In this document: positions 25,895-37,232 of the stretch, piece after piece | Numbering within the stretch: position 1 is the stretch's first letter | How the letters are laid out: the number at the start of each line of letters is the position of its first letter | NCBI RefSeq assembly: GCF_905220565.1 | Contig: NC_059396.1 | Span: forward strand, 4,933,206 to 4,997,205 | Source: Melitaea cinxia | Lineage: Eukaryota > Arthropoda > Insecta > Lepidoptera > Nymphalidae | DNA: 64,000 nt | Reading direction: 5' to 3' | The notes under the pieces: generated by a model | Told to the model about the DNA's origin: nothing | Seen by the model: only the letters and a program-made list of their open reading frames with translations | Databases searched by the model: none | Made by a program: the position numbers and the translations under genes

Positions 25895-28800
25895 CGCTTC
25901 ACACTCAACGGATCCCCCAGTAGGATTTTCTCCTGTGTTGGAGGTCCGGAAACACATACAATACACAAACACAACGCCCAGACCACGACCAACATCTATA
26001 TGGTCGACCGCTAGCGTAACAGCCAGTGCTATGACCGCTGCGCTAACGCGTCGTCAATAATAATATGTACCATTTTGTTTGATCACTTGCCACCATCTCG
26101 TAGGTAGTGACAGGATTGCGTTGCAGTTGAAATTTTGGGACCTCTCATTAAAAAACCGTGACGAGTCATTTTGACAGCCCTCTTTTGATGTCAACTTTAC
26201 ACTACGCGTAATTTTTGCGAGTCAACTCGGGTTTCTCGATAGTCTGTGCAGCTTGACCGACCTTTGACTACGATCTCTTTTGTATATTCTTATCATAGGT
26301 GATCCACTTTTCGTCACCAGCGATCATGTCATTGGTCGTAGTCCGTCTATTGCAGACGATTTAGACAGTGTCAGACAGACACTGTGTCGCCTAGGACACT
26401 CTTCAGGAAAACGCAGGGTTGCATAAGCTCTGCGCCACCCTCTCGACCTCACTGGCTAAGCCCACAGGAACGACGAGTCGATAGGTGTGGAGCCAGTTCG
26501 GCTGCAGGAGTCTTTCGCATTTTGGTTGACGGAGACCCCATTCCGGGTCTCAAATGAAGTTTTCCTTCTCCAGGACCCTGATGATTTCGAGCCAGGTTTA
26601 TCCCTCGGTCGCCTTTTACGACCCCCACGGGAAGAAAGGGTGTGGTGGTATTTTACTCGGCCGACACCACACGGCATGTTTCCATTCCACCAGCGATCAA
26701 CCCTTTAAAAAAATGATTCGATATCATTACGTCTCAAGAGAGAATCGCAAATGTGTACGCGGTCCATTAGATTTCTTTTTTTTTATATAACTAAGTCGGC
26801 AAACAAGCGTACGTCTCACCTGATGTTAAGCGATTACTGTAGCTTATAGACGCCTGCAACACCAGAAGCATCGCAAGCGCGTTACCGACCCAATACCCCC
26901 CCGCTCAGGAGCTCTTACTCACCAACAGGAACACAATACTGCTTGAAAAAAAGTATTATTTAACTGTGGTCTTCTGTAAGGTCGAGGTACTATCCCAGTC
27001 AGGTTGCTTTATATTTTGAGTAGGAAATTCCTGCCGTGCCCTACCTCAGTTAAAGTAAGTTAGTTCTGTCAGTAAGTTCATGTGGCACCCATATATCGAG
27101 GTTTGTTGTAGCCAGCCTTCTTCAAAACTGTTTTATGGTCAATTCTCAGATCTTCAGCTATATACTAACTACTCAAATGTCGATCTAGCTAAACTTTTTC
27201 AAAAGTGTCGTCACGTTTATTCGTAATTAACTTGGCGACCAGAGCGAAATGCATCTTTGATATTAAAATTTCCTGCCTGATAACGCTTAAACCAATTTTT
27301 TTTGTGCTAACTCTTACTGACACTGCATAGGTCCATAAACGTCAAAAAGTATTTTCGTAGCTTGAGTTGTTCGTATTTTCCCTTTTCTTAAAGTAAAACT
27401 TAAAAATGTACCGAATTTTTTATTTGGATTCACCCATTTTGGCTAACTAAAAAACAAATGAAAAGAAACTGTTTTTTTGCTTTTTATATTCATTTTTAAA
27501 ACGTCATCTTTTCATAGTATTAAAGTCAGTCAGTTACAAACAATACAACAAAAAAAAAATTATAACAACTTTTCTCTAAGAAAATAAGAAACGACCCTTT
27601 TTTCATCAACCTATTATTAAAATAGCACTAGGATTGGAAAAAAATATAAGGGTAATTTAATATATAGCGTGTGTAATGTAACCTACGATATGTTATAAAA
27701 ATTAAAATATACGTCGACTATAGGAATATTCACAATGAAATAAACTATAAAGAAAAAGAAGTATTTAACGATGTAGTCAAAAGAACTCAAGACTAAGACG
27801 ATTTTAATTTCATAATAATGTATTCAGAATATTGCTTGTTGCCTTTACCTACTACAGCGCGTATTGCCGCAATAAACATAAAATTTTAGTTTTATAAATT
27901 GTTTATTATGAATTTAAATACGAATAAATTTTGATAAAGACTGACAAGTTAATGCCTGAGCTCCGATTATCCTTTTGGCAAAGATAAAAAAAAACAAGGA
28001 GCTTAAATAGTGAATATGAGAACACGCGTCATTCGTTTGTCTCAATTTTGTCCCAAACAAATGAAAAAAAGCTAAACATTAAAAAGAACTTAAGGAGATA
28101 ATCTCTAAATATCTTAAATATATCAAGAAAGCAGATATCGATACATTGAGACGTTTTAAAACAAGATCGAAAATTTTCAATCCAACATAGGGTTGGTATT
28201 AAAAAAGTCCCGTACAAAAAGATTTTTGACAACAAGCCCCTAATCCGAGTTACAAAGAATGGCTACAAATTAAGTGATATCTTTAGTTGGCAACCCTTTT
28301 AAGAGATGTTATCTGTATTCACCGGGAGGGTAGCGCGCCAGGGGCACCTATAAAGGGTTCATCAAGATAAAGCATACAGGATCAATTACATGCGTCCGAG
28401 TGACGTACTCAATCCTGTTTGTCGATGGCCTTTTTATTTATCCTATTATGAATTCATTTCGAATACTTCACGTTAAACGATTTAATTAGTTTCTAATGGA
28501 CGGCGACACTGTCTCAAGTCCCGATATAAGAAAAAATGTTTTGATTTTTGAATTGAACGTAATACTGTTTTAAAAATTATTCGCTGTGATAAATTTGAAA
28601 AAAAGAAAAAAGAAAGAAAAAGTGTTCCATTTTTAAAAACGCTACACACAATAGAATTAGTATAGATTCCCATTAAGCCGATGTGAATGGAGATATTATC
28701 GATTTCAAGATAAAAATCAACAAATAAGACTGCACTGTAAACATGTAAATGATAATTTATAGAAAAAGTATCGTGCTGTAGCTGGCGAACATGCCGTATT

Positions 28801-31800
28801 GGTTAGGAGGCTATAATAAAGAGGCGAGATTAAATTTATAAAAGGTGCACTTACGAAAATTAAAATGTTCATAACAAGATTTGGTACGTTTTTTAAACGC
28901 AAACATTACCTTTTGAATACCCTATTACAAGCGTCATAAGTTTGATTATAGATTGTACATGAATTTCGCAAATGTAAAAATAAATTTGCTCATGAAATCA
29001 GGGCTGCCCTATCTCCGGTGTCCGATTTCGATGTTTTGTGCGCGATATGCCTTATTATGAGCCTGCGAACTGCGAACATCTGGTCCTTACTTCACATTAT
29101 TCGTTTTAAGCAAAAAAGAAGTCTCATTGTTAATCAAAACTATCTCAGCTTTTTATAACAAACAAAAATAAACGCGATTGAGACCGAACGTAACATTTTT
29201 GTTGGATCAAAATAGAATTAGATTATAAGCTTTCCTTGGGGTCAGGCGGCGTCGAGGGGGTTATCTTGAGAATTAAAAGCGTTCGCCTCCATATCTCGGC
29301 CTAATTCGATCTCATTTTGAATTCGACGTTACTGGTATATATGTGTGTATGACTGTTCGTGCGTGCGCCACGGTTATTGACCCCTTGCTTCTTACGTTAA
29401 TGAAACGTGCAAACGCTTTCTGTAAATGATGTCTCTATTAACTTGCACTTCACTCTCAGCTAAATTTATTTTAAAAATTACTCTCCAAGCAAAGAGTTCG
29501 AATGGAATATAGATACATTTAAAAACAAACAGAACATGAGAATATTGGACAGGTTCAAATAATTAGGTAAAAAATAAGTCGACACAAATATTTGTGCTAA
29601 GCACGTGAAACATCACCAAATTAAGCAAAATCATTAGTATTGCTACGATCTTCGAAAAATATATTGCGGAGGACGAGGTCGAGGGAAGGTCGCTCCAAAT
29701 TAAAGTTAATACGATATATTATGTTCTCAAATCACCTACAGATAAGATGGAGATCATTATAAATATATTCATTAATTGTAAATTGGTAACAAATAGCAAA
29801 TAAATTCATATGTTTACATAACATTAACTTTTATCGAACGAATAAAAAACGGGTTCTATCGTCGGTAGCCGGCGGCGTAGAGACGATTCAGAGACTTCAA
29901 TGAACCTGTTCATTGACAAAACCATTTTAGAGTCGAACGATTAGCTCTGTCTCGTTTAAGTCAGTACAACAATTAAATGGCTAAGACAGATACAATTAAG
30001 GTGATAAAGTTCATTAATGCGAGACCGGCCAGTACTCAACAGTCAGTATTTTTTTAGTTAAGTACGAGAACAACGGAGCAGACAATAAAATAATTAAAAC
30101 CTGACTGACGTAACTGAAACGCCTAGAGCGAATACAAATACCGACACAATCTATTTACAAACATTGTTCAACATTTTTCTAAATTAAAACCCAGATATAG
30201 CACTGCGGACCACCGTCGTAATAATTTCCATCTGTAAAAAGAGCAAAAGGCTGTACATAATTTATGTTATATGCGTGTGCATTTAGAGCATATTACTTTA
30301 TTAAGGGCAGGCAGGGCGGGCGAATCGCGCGAGCCCATATTACAGACCGGCCGCAAATATCTGCCGATAAACTTTTTTAATACATTGCAATTACGTCCAT
30401 TTGAGAAACGCATAAAAACGGACAAGCGATCGCGGCGGGAGCTCCATACAACGGAACTCATTAAGAAAAAAAAAATCGTAAATATGATTTCGAATCGCTG
30501 AAGCTCATCGAGCACCGAAATCTTTGAATAGGGTTTGCTTGTCATAATTACAGTTTCGACGGACAAAGCCCCCCCAGATGGAACAAGAATAATTACTAAT
30601 ATACACGTCCACACGCCATTGATGAGTTGATGCGACATCTTCATCTCTTTGTGGTGTAAACCTCAAGGATCGTATTAACACAAATGATGACAACGGGACA
30701 ATGGCCCGCTCTTTATAGAACGGGTCATTGTTGACCCGAGAATAGAAAAATATATGGACCGGATTCCCGCGGCGATGCCTCCTGCGGTGCGGTTTGGCGA
30801 TGAGCATGCGACTGCTCGTACACGCTCCACGGAAGCCACGTTTACACCTATCGCAGCGTCTAATGGCAGGTAACTCGGCCAACAAAACGACCTTTCCCAA
30901 AATATTTCCTGTTTTGAAGGTTTCGTATGTAGCCCCCGAGATTCCATCGTCGTGGGTGGATAAAAAATGTAAAACGATCAACACCAAAAATAAAACGGAT
31001 ATAAAATGCCCTCGACGAAATATTTAATTCTCAATTAGATAAGCGTTTTATATTTGTGAAGTTTGAATTGTTTTAAGTTATAGCAGTTCGTGACATTAAA
31101 AAAGGTTTGAATGAATTTAATATGCCCTAAAACCCATGCGAATATCGTTTTTACAAAACACTCTAAATTAACGATTATTTTGTTATCTGTAATTATGAAG
31201 TTGATGTTAATTTTATTTTCTGTGTTTCGTTTCTCAGTTTGAAAATAAATGTCTTTGTCCTTTATATGAATGGGAGTTAAAACCTTGGATGGTAGCGAGT
31301 GGTAGCCCCGAACTCTTTGTGCCACTCACAATGAGTGATATATGAGCGACGTAATTTTGAATTGTCGCAACGAAGTCTCTGGTTGAGGACTGAGTGTGAA
31401 ATTATCATCCTTATGTAGCATAACGAAAATGAATTATTGCTTTTTATCGCCCCTTTCTTACCGAGCTTTCACGGCAAAAATATCACTAAATCTTCTTTTT
31501 TGTCTTTTTTAAGAATCGAGTCGAATGACATGATTATGTCTGTTACTAATATGCTATTAAATCGTCGTAAAATTCTTTAAAACAGTAATAAATGATTTCA
31601 TCTCTGTTAACGCTCGTCCTCGATAGGTAGACGTCTAAACCGGCCAAACATCACATTATAAAACGGGTGATTTATTGTTGTTTTGAGTAATTACATCTCA
31701 TCCTATTTGAATAATGCGAGTTGCCATAAATTATAAGAAACACGAAGCGCGACGCGCGAAATCGTCATAAGTCAATCTTTCAAATTAATCTCTCGGAAAC

Positions 31801-34800
31801 ACCTCGGCGTGATGACTTAATGCGGACGGGAACATATTTAATTAGTGCATTAAATTCGAATTATTTAATGGTTTTCTCTGTGAGGCCAGGTGTTCATCAA
31901 ATGTCAACAGTGATTTAGTTTTATTTTACAGAGCGGCTGAACGATCGCTCATAGGATTTACGAGTTTTTGACTTTTATAAATTCTCAACGCCTCGCCTTA
32001 ACTGCCAATCCGGCGGGATGAAATTATCGCTCGGTGCTCGACTGCTCGCGTTGTAAACCGACTTCGGGACCATTTATTATCCATACAGATAATCCACCGA
32101 CAGCACTTTATTATCAGTTATAATAATAATTTACTTTTATAGATTCACATTACTCATGTTTGTTCTTATTTGACTGCAGTTTGATGCGGTGGAACTGCCT
32201 CAATAAAATAATAGTGCGCCTTAATTATAAACGCTTTATATATCTGACGATCTATGGGACTGTGATACTAATCGTTATTTGTATTAGGGGCTTATACGTG
32301 ATCGGTGTCAGATTATCGTTGTTTGGGTGGTTAATTAAGCCCATAGAAGGAATTTAAATTTTATTTAATACCGTGACTAATGCGGTCCCACGAATGAAAC
32401 ATCTTTACATCTGTCATAATTTTTCTACGTCGCAATTTATTCGCAAATCGCGATAATCCTCTTTGTTATCTGTGGAAATCGATGGTTGAGCACGCCAACG
32501 AAATAAATTATTGAATTATTTATATGTACATAAATATTTCGTCTCGTATTAGAACAGAACAAAGAATCACCACGCGAGCATGTCAAACGGGTTAGGTTTG
32601 GTCGTGAATCATTCAGACAGAAGTTTATAAACATATCGGACCAATTAAAAATGATACTTCGGTCGATATTTTTATTCCTAATTGGTAAGATAAATACTTA
32701 CCGTTATGTCATAGCGGTCGATGAAATCAAAGCTGTGGCAGGTAACACATGGACAAGAAAAGCTCGTGACAGACAGATGTGGAGGCAATTGGAGGAGGCC
32801 TTTGCCTAAAATAGGCAAACAGACAAGGTTGTCGAGGCAAAAATTAACGAAAAATAAAACTCAAGAAATCACTATGTTATAATATTAAGTGTTAAAGTTA
32901 TCTATATATGTTCAGTAGAAATACGGTTTAAGTTTATTATTATGTTATAGTATATTATTTAAGAGTTATTGTGTAAAATCAAGTCTGAATAAAGGCTCTT
33001 TTTATTTTATTTATTTTATTTTATGTCATAGCGGAGATAGAGTAATAGTAGTGAAATAAAGATCACAGCGGGCAGAAAGACGTCAAAACATCTACACTCG
33101 ACGAATATCTACGTGTTATGAAGCGCACGTGGTTGAGCCACCTGGCTGGCGATGACACCCCGGGGTCTGACCTGTGACTCACTAATACGACCTCGATATA
33201 CCTACCTATCTGTAACGATACCGCGACATATAATCATAGCAATTACGAAGCTCTTTCTTTTATCTAGTGAACATAGATGTGATAACATAACTTTGTTAAG
33301 ATCAGCCTCATTTTATTCATATGTGTCAAATATAATTGATCTACACCTATTTTTGTAACGAGAAATCTCTTTCCAACTCATTACAAAAGATGAATGCTTC
33401 ACATCGGATTGTATTCGTAGCAGTTGAATTAATTTCCCCCGAGCATTGAATGATGGCGAAATTGACATTAAAATTCCGGGACGAACGTCTCAAGTAATTG
33501 CTGTATAAAATACTTTTGTGTAACATCCCAAAGCGAAACACAAAAAGTGAGACCGGCTACGGCGGTATGCGCTCACCGTAATTTATATCGGTGCACGATG
33601 ACAACTCAATAAAAAAATGATTTCATTTGCTTATTGAGTCCTTAATAACGATGGCGTGGACTCCGAGACCGTTCCATACATTATTATTTTAAATAATAAT
33701 AAATATAAATTTCATGTTATTTTTAATTCTTACGTTTTTACATCAGCATGCATTGCTTGAATGGAAGCCCACCAAAGATGTTTGTTTGAATATAAATTAT
33801 TTAATTAGACTTTGAAACTTTAAATTCGAATACAATTTGAATATTTTAAAAGAAAAGTATTGAGTATTTTCTTATTCTTATTCTTGTCATTGGTTAAAAT
33901 GAAAAATTTGACTAATGAACAATCTGCTGTTTTTTTTTTCAACATTTAATTATGACAGGAACAGATTATTGCGAGAAATTGAAACGGATCATTTTTTTAA
34001 TTAGGCTTAAGGTAAACGGCCAGCCATCGAACTACTTTCGATTTTAAACTCCGAGGAATTTAATTGTAACCTTGAACGTCGAGAGCCGATGACTCAGTCG
34101 TACATATCATAGTTAATTTATTAACATTAATTTGTGTTGCCGCATAAATAAATTCAAAAAAAAACTAAAAATATATATTTTAGTTTCTATCACATAAGTT
34201 ACACTGATACAAACTGAATATTTTTGTAATTATTAATTTAATTTAATGTTTATTATTTATAAGAAAAATTCGTAAGAAAACAATTTTATCGATAGACACA
34301 ACCATGACTTGAAAATCGATATTACCGTGATTCGTTGCACGCCACTACAGCTTGTAATGATCAATAATCTCCGGGGTAGGTAAGAGTCACTTCTTTTATT
34401 TTCAATCGTCGAGATATACCCTCTCTCTTTTAATTGTATTTTATGAGTATTTGATTCTAATGCCGGGCCATTAATTATTTATAGTATTCGGTACGGGATG
34501 AGAGAATGGATTTATGTATTCGTTCAGGAGATGAATGTATGGATCGATCCTTTTGTGACCGTGCATTGAGTTCATTCGATAATTACTCGAGATTAGGTTA
34601 GACTGAGTCAATATTCATCAAGTTTAATGTCGAGTCACTAATTGATATTAACTTGATATTTGTATCAATATTATCTATAATATAAAAATGAGTCGCTGAA
34701 TGTGTTGCTAAGCGCAAAACTCGAGAACGGTTGGACCGATTTCGCTAATTCTTTTTTTAAAATATTCCTTGAAGTACGAGGATGGTTCTTACGGAGAGAA

Positions 34801-37121
34801 AAATTCTAAAAAAAAAAAATAATAAAATTAAAGAATCGACTGTTACGAAGGCGATACGAAGTTCGCCGGGTCAGCTAGTTTTTGAATATATTTAAGAGTT
34901 ACGAAGTTACGATACCTCTACGACAATACGAACGATATATTTTTCCTTGTATATATTTTATTAATTATTAATTTTAATAAACATACGTATGTACGTAAAA
35001 TTTTGTCGAGATACCAAATGTATTACCTATTTGTATCTTTTAGCCCTAAGCCATAATAAAATTTAATTAAATATGTGAATGTCAAACATGCCTATGCTAA
35101 AATATTATAAACTGAGTATTATTATTACAAAAACAACAACATTATGCCAGAAGCGAGATCCGATACCTGCTTTTTATAAGTTTATAGCTGTCTATTATCA
35201 CGAAACTCTGCGAAACTGTCTTAATATAAAATATGGCTTTCCAAACAAAGAACGCTAATTGTAATGGCATATTAAATGCCAAATTTTTCAATGTTGGATC
35301 CGTGTTAATATCGATCGAATATTTACGGATGCAATATAATTTTATTTTTATATCATCATCTTTTTTTAAAATATGTATTCTTTTGTGAAGGAATAATTTA
35401 TTTATTTTTTGTATTTTTCTTTGATTTAGGTTGTCGCGAGACCGCGTTTATATACGCGATCACGAGCGCCGGTGTGACGCATGCCGTGTCCCGAGCTTGC
35501 GCAGAGGGAGCGATCGAGTCCTGTACTTGTGACTACTCACACGTCGATCGCACACCACATCGCTCCCGAGCACCCAACGCAGCCAACGTGCGAGTCTGGA
35601 AATGGGGTGGCTGTAGCGATAACATCGGCTTCGGATTTCGATTTAGCAGAGAATTCGTCGACACAGGAGAAAGAGGCAAAACAGTTAGAGAAAAAATGAA
35701 CTTACACAACAACGAAGCTGGCAGAATGGTTAGTTTATACTTAATAATCATACATCACCAATCCTTTCAATCGATACTTACAGTAGCTCATAAACATTCA
35801 TTAAATAAACCGACTGGAGTACCGGCCAACAGACGTGTCATCGCCTCGTGTTTACATTAGTAACATTACGGGTGACGATCGATTGTCAGCCACTTGATGT
35901 GTCGCTTAAGTCTAAAATTAATTATGCGTCAAACGGATCGGCCCATCGCACGAGGACTGCGCAACAGGCACCCATTCGTTGCGCTCGCACATCTCCCTCC
36001 CACCGCACACCCACATTTGCATACCCGCTGTCCGTACCTTCCTAAAATCATCAAAAAGGGACGTCGGGCGTCTCAAGCCACCCAAACGCTTCATTAACCT
36101 ACGCGGTTAATTCCTGTCACGACAAACACACTGGGTGTCCACCTGATGAATATTCACAACATTCCATCGATTGTTTAACACATATTTAGACACTAGACTG
36201 TATAATGCATCCTTCCATCTACATAAAAATAAAAAATTGGACAACCATTTTCTACGAAGCGTGCTTTTTGAGGATAGGAAAATATTTACTATCTTCGTCC
36301 TCGCGTCATTTATCTACCTTCTTAGAATGATGAATGAATCTAGAGTATGATTTATGATCGGTCCACATGCAGTGACGACCGACCCACCTCTTCTCGATTT
36401 GTAACAATTTGCTCGATCATAAGATTCTATCGATGAAGTGTGCTTTAGTGATCATCGATCACCAGTATCGGCGCTTATCGGAGGAATTTAAAAATATTTG
36501 GATATCACTATAAAACCCCTCACTCGAATGAATAAATTAAGAAATTCGACGTATTCTTGACATATTATTAATTATATCATTTGTCCACAGCACGTGCAAA
36601 CAGAGATGCGCCAAGAATGTAAGTGCCATGGTATGTCTGGGTCCTGCACTGTCAAGACCTGCTGGATGAGGCTGCCTAGTTTCCGCTCCGTGGGTGATGC
36701 TCTTAAAGACCGCTTTGATGGGGCTTCACGGGTCATGATGCCAAGTACAGAGAGTGACGTGCCCTTAAGACAGCGAAACGATGCAGCACCGCACAGAATT
36801 CCACGACGAGATCGTTATAGGTTCCAACTCCGTCCACTTAATCCTGATCATAAAACACCGGGCACTAAAGACCTAGTGTACCTAGAACCATCGCCAGGTT
36901 TCTGTGAAAAAAACACAAGGCTGGGGATTCCCGGCACGCATGGGCGTGCTTGTAACGACACGAGCATAGGTGTCGACGGCTGCGATCTTATGTGTTGCGG
37001 CCGTGGTTACAGGACCGATACGATGTTCGTTGTGGAACGATGCAATTGCACATTTCATTGGTGCTGCGAAGTCAAATGTAAATTTTGTCGAACGGAAAAA
37101 GTGGTTCACACGTGTTTATAG
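18033..37121 (+). CDS. wg: wingless / Wnt1, complete four-exon coding sequence
   Basis: Joined exons 18033-18130, 25333-25595, 35430-35728 and 36591-37121 give 397 codons including the stop, with GT-AG introns and consistent phases throughout. The protein is a secreted Wnt ligand that signals through Frizzled/LRP receptors. Residues 1-20 form a hydrophobic signal peptide. A GRGSMWWG block follows at 27-34. Residues 55-120 carry the MDPAVH, RRKQRRL, ECQHQF and RRWNCSTRNF blocks, with a possible N-glycosylation site at N101. Exon 4 contains CKCHGMSGSC, where S236 is the expected palmitoleoylation site, and the Cys-rich end from DLVYLEPSPGFCEKN to HTCL. The block order matches Drosophila Wg from memory, but the variable insert before DLVYLEP is short (about 45 residues). 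Start chosen at 18033 because it opens directly onto the signal peptide. Convergent Wnt6 lies about 10 kb downstream. Confidence 0.97.
19783..19892 (-). mobile_element. SINE type A, 3' fragment
   Basis: The + strand agcctgtaaaatcccactgc and ttaatccaccacgctgcttc, ending cgggttggcgga, match the 3' part of the SINE at 13140-13481. The tRNA head is missing. Confidence 0.7.
20285..20450 (-). mobile_element. diverged tRNA-derived SINE
   Basis: Contains gttgaacccgcgaccgctta, the B-box region in - orientation, and gcgacgcgttcc at the head; the body is eroded. Confidence 0.55.
20990..21107 (-). mobile_element. tRNA-derived SINE (type A2), internally deleted
   Basis: gtcaaacccgcaatcgccag, then acaacagccagcaggaccgc and tgcgccaacgg, correspond to the 17382-17583 copy. 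The middle is shortened. Confidence 0.65.
21180..21475. mobile_element. dispersed 'gtcggcaaacaagcgtacgg' element
   Basis: About 296 bp, closely matching 26778-27055: gtcggcaaacaagcgtacgg, cacctgatggtaagcgatta, gcaagcgcgttgccgaccca, gtaaggtcgaggtactac, tcctgctgtgtcctacctca. No TIRs or ORF; class not determined. Confidence 0.75.
25333..25595 (+). CDS. wg: wg coding exon 2
   Basis: Acceptor tttaacag at 25324-25332, donor gttagt at 25596. It encodes residues 34-120, including MDPAVH, RRKQRRL and ECQHQF, the RRWNC core and the GKNLFGKIVDR end. The final G is the first base of the glycine codon completed in exon 3. Confidence 0.97.
25858..25890. repeat. (AAT)n microsatellite at a SINE tail
   Basis: A run of about 11 ATA/AAT triplets directly abuts the SINE at 25891, consistent with the simple-repeat 3' tail of that - strand element. 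Confidence 0.85.
25891..26055 (-). mobile_element. tRNA-derived SINE (type A2) at the end of a mariner
   Basis: Same body as 17382-17583 with a deletion around the B box (gaccgctagcgtaacagcca follows tatggtc directly). Inserted right after the mariner transposase C-terminus. Confidence 0.8.
26327..26688 (-). mobile_element. LINE 3' fragment nested in mariner, 11-bp target duplication
   Basis: accagcgatca occurs at 26316-26326 and 26689-26699 and flanks the insertion exactly where the mariner coding sequence breaks. Its - strand contains tcttcccgtgggggtcgtaa and aggcgaccgagggataa, diverged relatives of the RTE-like tail at 58713-59033. Confidence 0.8.
26778..27055. mobile_element. dispersed 'gtcggcaaacaagcgtacg' element nested in mariner
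   Basis: Close copy of 21180-21475. It splits the mariner between the WVPHELT and NLMDR blocks. Confidence 0.75.
32718..33022 (+). mobile_element. 5'-truncated LINE with 13-bp target duplication
   Basis: tatgtcatagcgg lies on both sides (about 32705-32717 and 33023-33035). The interior encodes TWTRKARDRQMWRQLEEAFA, a typical C-terminus of LINE reverse transcriptases, followed by a 3' UTR ending in a tttattttatttattttatt tail. Confidence 0.85.
34674..34878 (+). mobile_element. short non-autonomous Helitron
   Basis: Begins TCTATAATATAAAAATGAGT and ends in a ggcga..tcgcc stem-loop followed by gggtcagCTAG, inserted between A and T. These are the Helitron termini. About 205 bp, no ORF. Confidence 0.75.
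35430..35728 (+). CDS. wg: wg coding exon 3
   Basis: Acceptor ttgatttag just before 35430, donor gttagt at 35729. It encodes residues 121-220: GCRETAFIYAITSAGVTHAVS, the SCTCDYSH block, the WKWGGCSDNIGFGFRFSREF block and MNLHNNEAGRM. It ends in phase 0. Confidence 0.97.
36591..37121 (+). CDS. wg: wg coding exon 4 (lipidation site and C-terminal Cys domain)
   Basis: Acceptor gtccacag at 36583-36590; stop TAG at 37119-37121. It encodes residues 221-396, from HVQTEMRQECKCHGMSGSC through a basic variable insert to the C-terminal cysteine domain and HTCL. Confidence 0.97.
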   Translation, partial: HVQTEMRQECKCHGMSGSCTVKTCWMRLPSFRSVGDALKDRFDGASRVMMPSTESDVPLRQRNDAAPHRIPRRDRYRFQLRPLNPDHKTPGTKDLVYLEPSPGFCEKNTRLGIPGTHGRACNDTSIGVDGCDLMCCGRGYRTDTMFVVERCNCTFHWCCEVKCKFCRTEKVVHTCL

Positions 37122-37226
37122 ACAAGCGGACACTAAATCCTAATGACGCGTGCACGTACGTGATCGAAAGTAAATTAGTGTCGACCTTGGACTTAAGTGC
37201 GAAGTTGAACAGTAAAGTTCGTCGGA

Positions 37227-37232
37227 AATAAA
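37227..37232 (+). terminator. first AATAAA poly(A) signal candidate after wg
   Basis: An AATAAA hexamer lies 106 bp past the wg stop. Further AT-rich candidates follow, for instance near 38453, so the real 3' UTR may be longer. Transcript data would be needed to choose. Confidence 0.4.

Larger units (their letters stand above)
26056..27440 (-). mobile_element. mariner transposon remnant, interrupted by two insertions
   Basis: Transposase blocks appear in order on the - strand. Around 27440-27100: NWFKRYQAGNFNIKDAFRSG and WVPHELT. Around 26775-26700: NLMDR..ICDSLLRRNDIE. Around 26345-26240: AGDEKWITYDKNIQKRS. Near 26110-26065: LPTRWWQVIKQNGTY. These are mariner-type blocks including the first catalytic Asp. 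Many stops and frameshifts show it is dead. It is split by a LINE fragment (26327-26688) and by a dispersed element (26778-27055). Confidence 0.85.
25596..35429 (+). other. wg intron 2
   Basis: 9.8 kb. The left part (25.9-27.4 kb) is the nested SINE/mariner/LINE cluster. From about 27,500 to 34,670 only one LINE insertion was recognised and sequence complexity is higher, with GC-rich patches near 29.2-29.9, 30.3-30.9 and 31.6-32.1 kb. This is the best candidate for wg regulatory sequence. Its ORFs (for example 30987-30505) have no recognisable domain. Confidence 0.7.

Noticed and set aside
30505..30987. 160-residue - strand ORF and overlapping + strand ORFs in wg intron 2
   Set aside because: No recognisable domain, no splice or start context, and both strands are open here because of base composition.
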